DNA of 64,000 nt, taken from contig NZ_CP150276.1 of NCBI RefSeq assembly GCF_037977235.1, positions 3,286,001-3,350,000 of the forward strand, in the 5' to 3' direction. The position numbers and the translations under genes were made by a program. Each line of letters opens with the position of its first letter. The first letter of the stretch is position 1. Under the pieces are notes generated by a model. It had not been told where the DNA came from, did not search any database, and saw nothing but the letters and a program-made list of their open reading frames with translations. The DNA is from Paenibacillus sp. FSL K6-0276. Its GTDB lineage: Bacteria; Bacillota; Bacilli; Paenibacillales; Paenibacillaceae. This document shows, piece after piece, positions 8,553 to 15,850 of the stretch.

Positions 8553-9530
8553 TCAAATATGATAAAAAACCGTTTTACCATTTAGAAAAGGTTTGCAAAA
8601 ATGTTCAATCAGACCTGGGATATTTTTATGTATCCACATATGCTTATCTTTATTGCTTACGAGAAATGCGTAGTATGCAACTATTGCCAAAAACATAAAG
8701 CCCTCTAGTTGCTCAATATCTATTCTTCTGGAAATAACACTAGTGTAGCCGGAAATTAGGGCATCTCGCAATTTGTTTTCGGTCAATAAGGCACCCATAG
8801 CGACGTCCATCGCGTAATATCCAAACCCTGATAAACCAAAGTCAATGAATGAAATCCCTCTTGATGTATGGATTAAGTTACTATAGTTGATGTCGGCATG
8901 GATAAATCCCCATGTCTCAATCGTTTTTCTCAATACTTTCATACGATCATTAATCAATGAAAATGTATTTTCAAGAATATGAAAATCCTTGGTCGTGATA
9001 ATACCCATCTCTTCACCTGATCGCAATTTGGTCAATACGCTATTTGTCCACTCCATCCCGTATTCGGGTCTCATAAAACTTGAACCATGTTGAAAACTAT
9101 GCGAAAACTGATGTAAATCTGCAATACGCGTCCCCAAGGTACTAACTGTCCCCTCACTAATTAAATCTTGCTTAGACATGGTTTTCCCAAAAATCCATTT
9201 TAAGACTGAACAGTGCACTTCTTCGTGTTCAATGACAACGGTTGTTACCAGTTCACTGTTTAGGTTTGGAACAGGGATTTGAACAGGTAATTCGGAATGA
9301 GACGACCAAGCTAACAGATACTCTAATTCCGATTGAATAGCCTCGCGTGTATTATGCACACCCTGCATGTTTTTTGTAATGGGTTTATGCATTCGCAACA
9401 AGTAAGTATCTTCAGATCTCTTTTCTGTTACTTTATATGTAATGTTTTCATTATGACGAATCAATTCCACGAAAGAGTCAATAAAAGAATACTTCAGTAA
9501 GACTTCCATATAACACGTAGTATAATCCAT
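8553..9530 (-). CDS. aminoglycoside phosphotransferase-family kinase
   Basis: The 325-residue protein has the APH/choline-kinase fold. The catalytic loop is HADINYSNLI (near residue 212) and the metal-binding segment is ISFIDFGLSGFGYYAMD. The N-terminal lobe has the strand pattern and LLRMHKP expected for the ATP-binding lysine region. Members of this fold phosphorylate aminoglycosides, macrolides, homoserine, choline and other hydroxyl substrates. The closest subgroup here cannot be named, so antibiotic resistance should not be assumed. The ATG follows GGGGTGAT. It is a single-gene cassette bounded by array sites. Confidence 0.8.
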   Translation of the reverse strand: MDYTTCYMEVLLKYSFIDSFVELIRHNENITYKVTEKRSEDTYLLRMHKPITKNMQGVHNTREAIQSELEYLLAWSSHSELPVQIPVPNLNSELVTTVVIEHEEVHCSVLKWIFGKTMSKQDLISEGTVSTLGTRIADLHQFSHSFQHGSSFMRPEYGMEWTNSVLTKLRSGEEMGIITTKDFHILENTFSLINDRMKVLRKTIETWGFIHADINYSNLIHTSRGISFIDFGLSGFGYYAMDVAMGALLTENKLRDALISGYTSVISRRIDIEQLEGFMFLAIVAYYAFLVSNKDKHMWIHKNIPGLIEHFCKPFLNGKTVFYHI

Positions 9531-9578
9531 AGAATATCACCCCATAGTTTAGTGAACAGCAAAACCCCTTTTTATTAT

Positions 9579-9599
9579 TGCGGTATCGTTCCCCGTTAG
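9579..9599 (-). repeat. array simple site left of BR1 copy C
   Basis: GGTATCGTTCCCCGTTAG matches the AACTATCGTGTCCCGTTAG consensus. It lies upstream of the APH-family gene and is interrupted by BR1 copy C after GTTAG. Confidence 0.5.
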
Positions 9600-9958
9600 C
9601 CATTCATGCAGCGCAAGAGCGGCGCTGCACCACAGAGGATGAAAATGGGTACCCCTGTCTGTACTATTTGTACGGCTGGCGAAGAAGGTCGATAAGCTAT
9701 GGTGCCATAGAGCCCAACCGTTAGTCTGACTCCGACCACCACGGTGCATCACAGAATGTCGCAGCCTATTTGGGTAGCGCTCATGGGAGATTAATCCTTT
9801 TTTGTTTGTTGTCTATATGATGTTTTTTGTGCTTAAAAGATCTAACAATCTCTATATGATTACTCAAGAGGCTCAACCTTTTTTTTAATAAGTGTTATTC
9901 TGAGTCTATTTTATTATGCTCTTTTTCAGGTTTAGAGCTAATTTAATTTTCATGGGAG
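9598..9958 (+). mobile_element. transposase-less IS110-type element BR1, copy C
   Basis: The element is bounded by AG at 9598-9599 and 9957-9958, with left flank CCCGTTAG and right flank CTTAAT. It is closest to copy D in the guide region and right part. No transposase is present. Confidence 0.78.
9600..9800 (+). ncRNA. candidate bridge RNA (seekRNA), BR1 copy C
   Basis: The 5' hairpin pairs GCAGCGC with GCGCTGC. Guide-like segments are TAAGCT (9693-9698, exact complement of right flank), CCGTTAG (9718-9724, equals left flank) and CATGGGAG (9782-9789, equals element end). The first donor-type segment is TACGGCT (9671-9677), which mismatches the element start AGCCATT more than in other copies. 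Confidence 0.65.
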
Positions 9959-10010
9959 CTTAATTCCGAAATCCCTCGGGCAGACCGAGGGGCGATAGCC
10001 CCAATGCTTG
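9959..10010 (-). repeat. right half of array site with two short hairpins
   Basis: After the BR1 copy C end comes CTTAAT, as in other sites. Two hairpins follow, CCCTCGG/CCGAGGG (9972-9990) and GGGGC/GCCCC (about 9988-10000). It ends at the stop codon of the 10012 gene and could also terminate that transcript. Confidence 0.5.
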
Positions 10011-10011
10011 G

Positions 10012-10416
10012 TTAATCACATAATCGTTTTGATAAATACTTCAGTAGCAACATTCGAGCTTCCTCAAAGTTCTTGTACTCACGACTAAATACCTCGTAAT
10101 CATTGATTATATCCTCAATAAACTTGTACTGTTGAAACCAATTAAAGAATGACAACTGTAATTTTTCGATTTGTCTTTGAGGAATTTCTGCTGTTTTACC
10201 AGCTAAAACGTAACTTAAAGTACCCGCAATATTCATGCAGTAAGTGTTAAAATCACCGACTAAAGAGTTTTTATCGTCCGTTAGCATCATAAAGTCAGAG
10301 CGAAAATCAACCTGTATTTTATCAGTGTCCCTATACGGGAAGGGATTATCTAATTCGATGCTTGTCAATTTTTGAATCACATTATCCACAATAATTAACC
10401 ACCCCGTTTTAGCCAT
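10012..10416 (-). CDS. hypothetical protein, single-gene cassette
   Basis: The 134-residue protein has no motif I recognise, no signal peptide and no membrane segment. It looks mostly helical in its second half, which is rich in charged and aromatic residues. The ATG lacks an obvious ribosome site, so the start is less certain than for its neighbours. The gene is placed exactly like the other cassettes: its stop abuts a hairpin/half-site on the left and a simple site (10445-10471) lies just upstream. An immunity or stress role would be speculation. Confidence 0.6.
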   Translation of the reverse strand: MAKTGWLIIVDNVIQKLTSIELDNPFPYRDTDKIQVDFRSDFMMLTDDKNSLVGDFNTYCMNIAGTLSYVLAGKTAEIPQRQIEKLQLSFFNWFQQYKFIEDIINDYEVFSREYKNFEEARMLLLKYLSKRLCD

Positions 10417-10444
10417 TTCTTATATAACTTATTTCGGTATACTA

Positions 10445-10471
10445 CTCAACTAACCTGCCAGTTAGCTTAAT
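10445..10471 (-). repeat. array simple site 5
   Basis: CTCAACTAACCTGCCAG followed by TTAGCTTAAT matches the CCTGCCCGTTAGCTTAAT type of half-site. It is uninterrupted and lies 28 bases upstream of the 10012-10416 gene start. Confidence 0.6.
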
Positions 10472-10512
10472 CATCATCAGCCACTGGAACATATTCTTTG
10501 CCTATTTCGGTT

Positions 10513-10560
10513 AGCGGTACAGATTCTTGACATTGACTTTTGACAAGAATCTGTACCGCT
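10513..10560. repeat. long perfect inverted repeat, remnant of an unidentified mobile element
   Basis: AGCGGTACAGATTCTTG (10513-10529) pairs perfectly with 10544-10560, 17 bases per arm with a 14-base spacer. The arms share the motif TTCTTG with the second palindrome at 10671-10716, suggesting related element termini. Confidence 0.6.
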
Positions 10561-10570
10561 GAAAAAGAAA

Positions 10571-10589
10571 ACCCGCATTTAATGCGGGT
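10571..10589. terminator. terminator-like hairpin
   Basis: ACCCGCATT / AATGCGGGT is a perfect stem with a short loop, preceded by an A-run (T-run on the minus strand). No intact gene reads into it now, so it may belong to the decayed element. Confidence 0.45.
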
Positions 10590-10639
10590 TCAGTGCAGAC
10601 CATATTCTTGTTACGAAGAAGCTCATTGAAATTATTGGG

Positions 10640-10716
10640 AATGTGGTAAGTATCTTGTCAAAATCGGCAATGTGGTAAGACTCTTGTCATAATTAAATGA
10701 CAAGAGTCTTACCACA
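10640..10716. repeat. tandem and inverted terminal-repeat-like sequences
   Basis: TGTGGTAAG-TATCTTGTCA (10642-10660) is repeated as TGTGGTAAGACTCTTGTCAT (10671-10690). The latter forms a perfect 20-base inverted repeat with 10697-10716 around a 6-base spacer. Multiple short terminal repeats are typical of IS21-type and Tn7-like ends. The family is not identified. Confidence 0.55.
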
Positions 10717-10744
10717 TAAATGAGAAAAACGCATGGTTAGCGGT

Positions 10745-10919
10745 TTATAATGTGATAATATTCCTGTCATCCACACTTAAGCCTGCACCATCAGCGTTCC
10801 GCATCACAACATGCTTGTGCGGAGCTTTTAGCTCGGATGCAAGCTTGCTTTCCTGGCCCTTGTTTGGTCCCTGTCTCACAAACCGGGTGCTGTCCTTGAA
10901 TACGTTGGTTTTTTTCCAT
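10745..10919 (-). pseudogene. possible C-terminal coding remnant, unidentified
   Basis: On the minus strand an open frame of about 57 codons ends at TAA 10745. It reads with protein-like composition (for example FVRQGPNKGQESKLASELKA) but has no start codon or ribosome site. Beside the transposon-end-like palindromes it may be the tail of a transposition gene, but I do not recognise it. Confidence 0.3.
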
Positions 10920-10968
10920 GTAACCTTCTAGCTACCTACCCGATCTAATATATACGTAACGTTACGAA
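10919..10968 (+). promoter_or_regulatory. putative ECF-type promoter of the sigma/anti-sigma operon
   Basis: TGTAAC (10919-10924) and CGAT (10941-10944) are 16 bases apart, resembling ECF sigma promoters (TGAAAC-N16-CGT). This would fit autoregulation. A perfect palindrome CGTAACGTTACG lies just downstream (about 10955-10966) and could bind another regulator. Confidence 0.4.
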
Positions 10969-11005
10969 CAAACTAAAATTTCTAGTCAAGAAAGCAGGTA
11001 AACCT

Positions 11006-11539
11006 TTGCATTTAGATCCTATTGTCGTCAAAGCCAAAGAGGGAGACCCTGAAGCATTCATGCAGTTGATGCAAGAGATAGAGTTACCTTTATATAGAAC
11101 TGCAAGGTCCATCGTCAACAAAGACGAAGATTGTGCAGATGCCCTGCAGGAGACGATGCTTAAAGCCCTTAAGTCCATCCATACACTCAGAGAGCCCGCT
11201 TTTTTCAAAACGTGGATCTTCCGGATTCTGATTAATGAATGCAACAAAATGGTCAAAAGCAGATCAAGATCCCTCCCTTACGGAGAGCTTCCCGACGTCC
11301 CTTCCCCTTCCAAGGATTATGAGAAAATCGAATTATGGGATGCCGTTCAACATCTTGATGAGAACCTACGGATTGTCATTATCCTTCATTACCTACAGGA
11401 CATGCCGATCAGTCAAATTTCCGACATTCTCGAAATTTCTACGGTAGCCGTGAAGACCCGGCTGCATCGCGCCCGCAAAAAGCTAAAGCATTCATCTCAA
11501 ATCAATCAAGAAAAGGGAGTTGCACATGGTGAACACTAA
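11006..11539 (+). CDS. ECF-type RNA polymerase sigma factor
   Basis: The 177-residue sigma-70 family factor has region 2 (about residues 10-80, with DEDCADALQETMLKAL for core and -10 binding) and region 4 (about 105-165, with DMPISQISDILEIS as the -35 helix-turn-helix). The start is a TTG at 11006 with AGCAGG upstream. The next gene starts before this one ends, so the two are translationally coupled sigma and anti-sigma. It is the only cassette-region operon on the plus strand. Candidate target promoters carry TGTAAC, including its own. Confidence 0.92.
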   Translation: MHLDPIVVKAKEGDPEAFMQLMQEIELPLYRTARSIVNKDEDCADALQETMLKALKSIHTLREPAFFKTWIFRILINECNKMVKSRSRSLPYGELPDVPSPSKDYEKIELWDAVQHLDENLRIVIILHYLQDMPISQISDILEISTVAVKTRLHRARKKLKHSSQINQEKGVAHGEH

Positions 11540-12680
11540 GTTAGAAGAACAATTAAAGAACTGCCAAAGCCTACTTCCCGATCAGTTATCTGATATTACC
11601 CGCTCCAAGCTGAATGAGACTTACCAAATCATCAGGGAAACCGATAATTCCATTTCCCCCATTCAGAGAAAGATAGATGTATCAAGAACTTTTAATAAAT
11701 GGTGGGTTTCCACTGCAGCCGCTGCAATCCTTGGACTTACCCTCATTGCTTCCGGATTTGTATCGCCCGCAATGGCAGATACACTCAAGCAAATTCCGGT
11801 TCTGGGACAAATCTATTCATTATGGGGCGAAAACAACGGAGATCCCGGTGTTCAACAAGCCGAGGATTTCATCACAAACGTAAACCAAAGCGTGACCCAT
11901 GGCAAGGTGACTATGAATATTCCAACGTTGTTATTTGACGGAACCCGAATTCTTATGAACGTAACCACTCCTGGAAATCGTCTGGCTTCGGAGCCCAATT
12001 CGCTGCCTTCCGATGCCAATAAAGGGGCGGTGGATACGTTAGAGGTTCTCTATAAAGGCCAACCTCTGGCCTCGGGTTACGAATTCATGGACGGTGAGAC
12101 TGCTTCCAGCCTAATCGTTCAGGCTACCAGCAATACTAGCATAAACCAGACTGTCCAGTTCCCTGATCAGTTTGACTTGACTGTAAATGTAACGTTAAAG
12201 GGTTACGATGTCCCGTTCCATTTCGTTCTGCCTGTTACAAGATCAACACCCGTTACCGTTCTAACTTCAGAGGAGACCAAGCATCACGATAACATTAACT
12301 TGCAGAACAGTAAGCTGGAAATCACCCCAATCACAACGCAGTTATCCGTTGAGTACAAAACCAAACCGGGCCAGAGCACAGAAGAAATGCTCGCTTCTAT
12401 CCCTTCGAAATACAAGGGTGCTAACGGGGGCATCATCGCTCTTCAGTATGACATTGTGGATGAACATGGCGTTCAACTGAAGCCCATTGGTTCTCACCCC
12501 ATTAGCGAATCTTATAATATTCTCTTTGAACCCTTCAAGACTCTACCGCGTACCGTAACCATCAAACCGTACTTAGTCGTATCCGAAGGTCAAGCCCCAG
12601 GGGTTAAAGGACGGTGGGAAGACAAAAATATGGTCAAGAAATACATCCCTGAGCTAGAGACTGTACTTTCGGTGCAATAG
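11526..12680 (+). CDS. membrane anti-sigma factor-like protein (DUF4179-type)
   Basis: The ATG at 11526 is chosen because GGGAG lies 6 bases upstream; it overlaps the sigma gene by 14 bases. The 384-residue protein has a short cytoplasmic N-terminal part with no zinc-binding HxxxCxxC motif, one membrane helix at about residues 56-76 (STAAAAILGLTLIASGFV), and a large extracellular domain. This matches the DUF4179-type proteins encoded next to ECF sigma factors in Bacilli. It likely holds the sigma factor at the membrane until an envelope signal releases it. The signal is unknown. Confidence 0.8.
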   Translation: MVNTKLEEQLKNCQSLLPDQLSDITRSKLNETYQIIRETDNSISPIQRKIDVSRTFNKWWVSTAAAAILGLTLIASGFVSPAMADTLKQIPVLGQIYSLWGENNGDPGVQQAEDFITNVNQSVTHGKVTMNIPTLLFDGTRILMNVTTPGNRLASEPNSLPSDANKGAVDTLEVLYKGQPLASGYEFMDGETASSLIVQATSNTSINQTVQFPDQFDLTVNVTLKGYDVPFHFVLPVTRSTPVTVLTSEETKHHDNINLQNSKLEITPITTQLSVEYKTKPGQSTEEMLASIPSKYKGANGGIIALQYDIVDEHGVQLKPIGSHPISESYNILFEPFKTLPRTVTIKPYLVVSEGQAPGVKGRWEDKNMVKKYIPELETVLSVQ

Positions 12681-12735
12681 TTCATCTGTAAAAAGGACCT
12701 TATTCTCTAGGATTAAAAGGGTATGCAAACCTACT

Positions 12736-12767
12736 AAAGACGGAGCCATAATTGGCTTCGTCTTTTT
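12736..12767 (+). terminator. terminator of the sigma/anti-sigma operon
   Basis: GACGGAGCCA / TGGCTTCGTC forms a 10-base stem with a G-T pair and a TAAT loop, followed by TTTTT. Confidence 0.85.
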
Positions 12768-12857
12768 ATTTAAATGACTTTAACCCTTGTCTGGCCTAAC
12801 TCAAGTCATCTGTCCTCTAGTGTTTTGATGAATATCTATTCCGCCTTTACTCCCGTA

Positions 12858-12932
12858 TCAAAAGAACGCTTGTAAACCTGCATGCTCTACATATAGACGT
12901 TTCCCACGAATATTAATTAATTCGCCAACCAT
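12858..12932 (-). pseudogene. 5' fragment of an alpha/beta hydrolase gene
   Basis: A strong ribosome site (AAAAGGAGGG) precedes an ATG and 24 codons. MVGELINIRGKRLYVEHAG is the typical start of a family of Bacillales alpha/beta hydrolases, but the frame then hits TGA and nothing hydrolase-like follows. It is a cassette that kept only its translation start. Array site 6 follows on its left-to-right other side (12984). Confidence 0.55.
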
Positions 12933-12983
12933 TAAAACCCTCCTTTTAATTACTCTTTATATATACCATATTTTTCTGCTACG

Positions 12984-13080
12984 TTGCGCTAAACTGCCTG
13001 TTATCTTAATGAAATGAGCAGGATACCGTAGTACCTGCTCATCAATGTCTGTCATTCAACTATAAGTGTCCCGTTAGCTC
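12984..13080 (-). repeat. bipartite array repeat, site 6 (uninterrupted copy)
   Basis: In plus order: simple site TAAACTGCCTGTTATCTTAA, hairpin GAGCAGG / CCTGCTC (about 13015-13040), then TTCAACTATAAGTGTCCCG-TTAGCT. The hairpin-to-simple-site part is nearly identical to site 2. It lies 14 bases beyond the VOC gene's stop. Confidence 0.7.
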
Positions 13081-13094
13081 AATCATATTTTTAG

Positions 13095-13475
13095 CTACAC
13101 TTGTACCATAAAACACCATCTAACGCCAAACTTATCAATAAATGAGACTAAACATGGACTGAAAAATATTGGACCTATTGGAGTAATTGTTTTGCTGCCA
13201 TCATTTATTATTCGATAGGCCTCTTTTAACAATTCCTCATTTTCAAAAATAGCGACAATTTCCATAGTGGAATCAGATGAGGACTCCTTAGCTCCTCCGA
13301 AGTCACTGAGCATCAATCTAGTTCCAAGAATTTGCATTTCCGCGTGAATGACGAATTTTTCAGGATCTTTTTGAGTGTCGTACATGATTGAATCAGTTTC
13401 GGTTTTAAAGGCTTTTTTATAAAGTTCGATAGCTTCGAAACAAGCGCCATTCAAATATAGCTGTGGTACTAACAT
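13095..13475 (-). CDS. VOC/PhnB-like protein (glyoxalase-bleomycin resistance fold)
   Basis: The 126-residue protein has the PhnB-like vicinal-oxygen-chelate fold: PQLYLNGACFEAIELYKKAF at the N-terminus, HAEMQILGTRLMLSDF in the middle and a terminal FGVRWCF strand where the family normally has W-x-hydrophobic. Members include metal-dependent enzymes and drug-binding proteins; the substrate is unknown. The start ATG follows GGGAGTGG. It is a single-gene cassette, with site 6 after the stop and a CCTGCCC half-site upstream that carries a BR2 insertion. Confidence 0.85.
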   Translation of the reverse strand: MLVPQLYLNGACFEAIELYKKAFKTETDSIMYDTQKDPEKFVIHAEMQILGTRLMLSDFGGAKESSSDSTMEIVAIFENEELLKEAYRIINDGSKTITPIGPIFFSPCLVSFIDKFGVRWCFMVQV

Positions 13476-13593
13476 AGTTCCACTCCCTTGAAATCATATT
13501 GATTTTATTGAAAAGGAAAATATACCATCATAATCTATCACGAATGTAAAAATAGAACTACATAATTTGGCAATGAACTTATGAACATATACT

Positions 13594-13612
13594 GAATTAT
13601 CCTGCCCAATCG
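13594..13612 (-). repeat. array half-site interrupted by BR2
   Basis: GAATTATCCTGCCCAATCG matches the CCTGCCC-type half-site with two changes near the insertion point. The BR2 element begins at or beside TCG. Confidence 0.45.
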
Positions 13613-13816
13613 TATTATGAGGTCACCAGATCTTTCTGGTCGACCTTTTTTTTGTATGGTCGTAAGATAGCGGTAGCCGGGGATCGAACGTTTCTGCCCG
13701 TGGGACTTGGATCCCGAGAGCTATTCTGTTCATCCCCCCCTACTTGTTCAACCATGGTTAGGCTGGTTGGGACGTTGATCCCGTATCACATGCGATAGTG
13801 TGGAAGACAAGAAGGT
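13610..13816 (+). mobile_element. transposase-less IS110-type element BR2, solo copy
   Basis: About 207 bp are almost identical to the sequence upstream of the truncated IS110 transposase at 18274 (copy at 18032-18236), differing at a handful of positions. Identity stops at 13816, where the second copy continues into its coding region. No transposase follows, so this is a solo noncoding left end or a deletion derivative. Confidence 0.75.
13625..13810 (+). ncRNA. candidate bridge RNA (seekRNA), BR2 solo copy
   Basis: It lies in the position expected for an IS110 bridge RNA, upstream of the transposase in the coding copy. It contains CTGCCCGT (13694-13701), identical to the array half-site CCTGCCCGTT into which the second BR2 copy inserted. 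Several hairpins are apparent, such as GGTCGACC near the start and ACCAG/CTGGT. Confidence 0.5.
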
Positions 13817-13825
13817 GATTATTAG

Positions 13826-13838
13826 GCCCCGTTAGAGC
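13826..13838 (-). repeat. array half-site overlapping the DinB stop codon
   Basis: CCCCGTTAGAG on the plus strand is CTCTAACGGGG in cassette sense and contains the DinB stop. It matches the 5' simple-site consensus CTAACGGG. Confidence 0.4.
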
Positions 13839-14287
13839 CTCGCGAACGTGATGTAATCGACTTGGACGGGCTCTGCCGATTCGATCCGAAGTACCCGGTT
13901 GATCTGTCCCCGGTGATATTGCCCATGTAAGAGGACCTGCGACAGGATGTCCCGGACGGACGTTCGGAACGGAACCCCGCTCTGGTTCGCATAGTCGACC
14001 ATCTCGTCCAACTCGGATTCCTCAAGCTCTTCGATATAGACGCGATATTGCTCGGCGTTCTCTTCGAACATCGTCCGGATCGCCGTCAGGTCTTCCGCTT
14101 CCTCCCACAACGAATATTGCGCGCTGCCCTTGCCCTGCAATCGGGACAGCCAGACTCGTTCCGCGACCGCGACGTGCTGAACCAGCTTCAGAAGGTCCTT
14201 GTTCTTCGTCTCACTCTCCTCGAGCACGTCCAAGATGCGTCCGTCCGCCCAGTACAGGTGGTCCATCATGCGCTTGATCGTCTTCAT
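13832..14287 (-). CDS. DinB-family protein
   Basis: The 151-residue four-helix bundle protein is of the DinB/YfiT type. The three metal-ligand histidines expected in the family are visible: His38 (VQHVAVAERVW) and His121/His125 (HGQYHRGQI). Relatives include thiol-dependent S-transferases, but the substrate here is unknown. The start ATG follows GAGGGGGAAA. The gene is visibly richer in G and C at third positions than its neighbours, suggesting separate acquisition. Its TAA stop falls inside TCTAACGGGG, the array half-site. Confidence 0.88.
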   Translation of the reverse strand: MKTIKRMMDHLYWADGRILDVLEESETKNKDLLKLVQHVAVAERVWLSRLQGKGSAQYSLWEEAEDLTAIRTMFEENAEQYRVYIEELEESELDEMVDYANQSGVPFRTSVRDILSQVLLHGQYHRGQINRVLRIESAEPVQVDYITFARL

Positions 14288-14318
14288 TTCGGTTTCCCCC
14301 TCTTCGTCTCACGATTAC

Positions 14319-14341
14319 TTGAACCTACTGTTATCCGTTAG
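14319..14341 (-). repeat. array half-site left of BR1 copy D
   Basis: TTGAACCTACTGTTATCCGT followed by TAG is a diverged simple site upstream of the DinB gene, cut by BR1 copy D after GTTAG. Confidence 0.4.
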
Positions 14342-14722
14342 CCATACATGCAGCCCAAGAGCGGGCTGCACCACAGAGGATGAAAATGGATACCTCTGTC
14401 TATACTGTTTGTACGGCTGGCGAAGAAGGTCGATAAGCTATGGTGCCATAGAGCCCAACCGTTAGTCTGACTCCGACCACCACGGTGCATCACAGAATGT
14501 CACACCCTATATGGGTAGCACTCATGGGAGATTAATCCTTTTTTGGTTGTTGCACCAGCCTTGCCTTTTTGTTTGTTATCTATGATGTTTTTTGTGCTTA
14601 AAAGATCTAACAATCTTTATATGATTACTCAAGAGGCTCAGCCTTTTTTTAAAAAGTGTTATTCTGGGTTTGCTTTATTATGCTCTTTTTCAGGTTTTGA
14701 GCTAATTTAATTTTCATGGGAG
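14340..14722 (+). mobile_element. transposase-less IS110-type element BR1, copy D
   Basis: The element is bounded by AG at 14340-14341 and 14721-14722, with left flank TCCGTTAG and right flank CTTAAC. It is about 383 bp, slightly longer than the other solo copies, and closest to copy C. No transposase is present. Confidence 0.78.
14342..14541 (+). ncRNA. candidate bridge RNA (seekRNA), BR1 copy D
   Basis: The 5' hairpin is TGCAGCCC / GGGCTGCA, where copy C has GCAGCGC / GCGCTGC: a compensatory pair change. Guide-like segments are TAAGCT (14434-14439), CCGTTAG (14459-14465) and CATGGGAG (14523-14530), matching right flank, left flank and element end respectively. Confidence 0.68.
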
Positions 14723-14812
14723 CTTAACGCCGTTGCCTAGTCTAGAACATTATTCTCATAAAACTTTGGAAGGTTTCTGTGTAATGCTGGTTCACAATGA
14801 TCCGAAAGTCCA

Positions 14813-14847
14813 AACAAAAAGCTACCGAATTTCAAGCCGGTAGCTTT
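14813..14847 (-). terminator. terminator after the HTH-repeat protein gene
   Basis: AAAGCTACCG / CGGTAGCTTT is a 10-base perfect stem followed on the minus strand by TTTTTGTT. It lies 54 bases downstream of the 14901 stop. Confidence 0.85.
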
Positions 14848-14900
14848 GAGGATCGCCGACGGTCTATGCATCACCAATCTCCGATCTCCGATATACGTGT

Positions 14901-15824
14901 CTACTTTACTTTATTTAATAAGTTTGTCACCATTCTGCTCAATGTCCCTTGATCGACGAAAGGAGCAAGGCTTGCCAGCAGATCTGGGCTATGATGTTCA
15001 GCTTCGACTCCACTAATCAACTTCTCGAGATTTTCCCTGTCCAGAAAAGGTGCGAGGCTTATGATCCGGTTCGCATCGATAGTGCCATCTGCAACCCGGT
15101 CTACCAAGCGGCTTAACGTTTCTCTGCTAATAAAGGGTGCCAGCCCTTGAACGGAATGCCAGCTCAAGCTGCCCTCTTCTGCTTGTTGTACCAACCGATC
15201 TACATGTTCTCTTCCAAGAAACGGGGCAATTCCAACTAGATTGTGCACTTCTAAGGAACCGTCAATCGATTTATCTACCAGTCGGCTTAATGTGTCGCTG
15301 CTGACGAACGGAGCGAGTCCAGTAATGGCATTCCACACAATTTCGCCCTCTTCTGCCTGACGAACCAGTTCATCCAATGTACCTGTTCCAAGGAACGGAG
15401 CCAGCTGCATGATCACGTCTAACTTAAGGACGCTGCTGTCTAATCGTTCTGTAACCTTATGCAGAGCGCTTGCTTTTACAAACGGCGCTACTTCTACAAG
15501 CTCTTCCACCTCCACCTCACCGGTATTGACCATCTCTGCAACTTGGTCCGGCCTGTTCTCTGCGATCTCCTCAACGATCGTTCCTAGGTGCTGGTGCTCC
15601 CGATTTTCTGCGTTGTCTCCTGCATTTAAAATGTCGTCTACCGTTTTGCCGAATAACCTCGCAAACTGCGGAAGCGTTCCGATATCCGGTAGCGAGTCGC
15701 CCCGTTCCCATTTCGATACCGCTTGATGACTTACATTCAGTTGATCGGCAAGTTCCAATTGGGTCAAATCCTGGTCTTTGCGAAGCTTCGAAATATAAGC
15801 TCCAATTTTACGCAAGTCGAGCAT
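14901..15824 (-). CDS. XRE-type HTH protein with LAPF helical repeats
   Basis: The start at ATG 15824 is chosen because TTGGAGG lies 6 bases upstream; the protein has 307 residues. Residues 3-65 form an XRE/Cro helix-turn-helix (LTQLELADQLNVSHQAVSKW). From about residue 85 to the end are roughly eight copies of a 28-29 residue helical repeat built around L-A-P-F followed by L-x-R-L-V, for example LAPFISRETLSRLVDR. The arrangement suggests a DNA-binding head with a HEAT-like protein-interaction solenoid. The perfect palindrome at 15851-15864 may be its own operator. It is a single-gene cassette. Confidence 0.82.
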   Translation of the reverse strand: MLDLRKIGAYISKLRKDQDLTQLELADQLNVSHQAVSKWERGDSLPDIGTLPQFARLFGKTVDDILNAGDNAENREHQHLGTIVEEIAENRPDQVAEMVNTGEVEVEELVEVAPFVKASALHKVTERLDSSVLKLDVIMQLAPFLGTGTLDELVRQAEEGEIVWNAITGLAPFVSSDTLSRLVDKSIDGSLEVHNLVGIAPFLGREHVDRLVQQAEEGSLSWHSVQGLAPFISRETLSRLVDRVADGTIDANRIISLAPFLDRENLEKLISGVEAEHHSPDLLASLAPFVDQGTLSRMVTNLLNKVK

Positions 15825-15850
15825 TGTAAACCTCCAATAAAACAAAATGT

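Noticed and set aside
13822..14025. Minus-strand frame overlapping DinB
   Set aside because: It is an out-of-frame shadow of a GC-rich gene with intact DinB histidines in the other frame.
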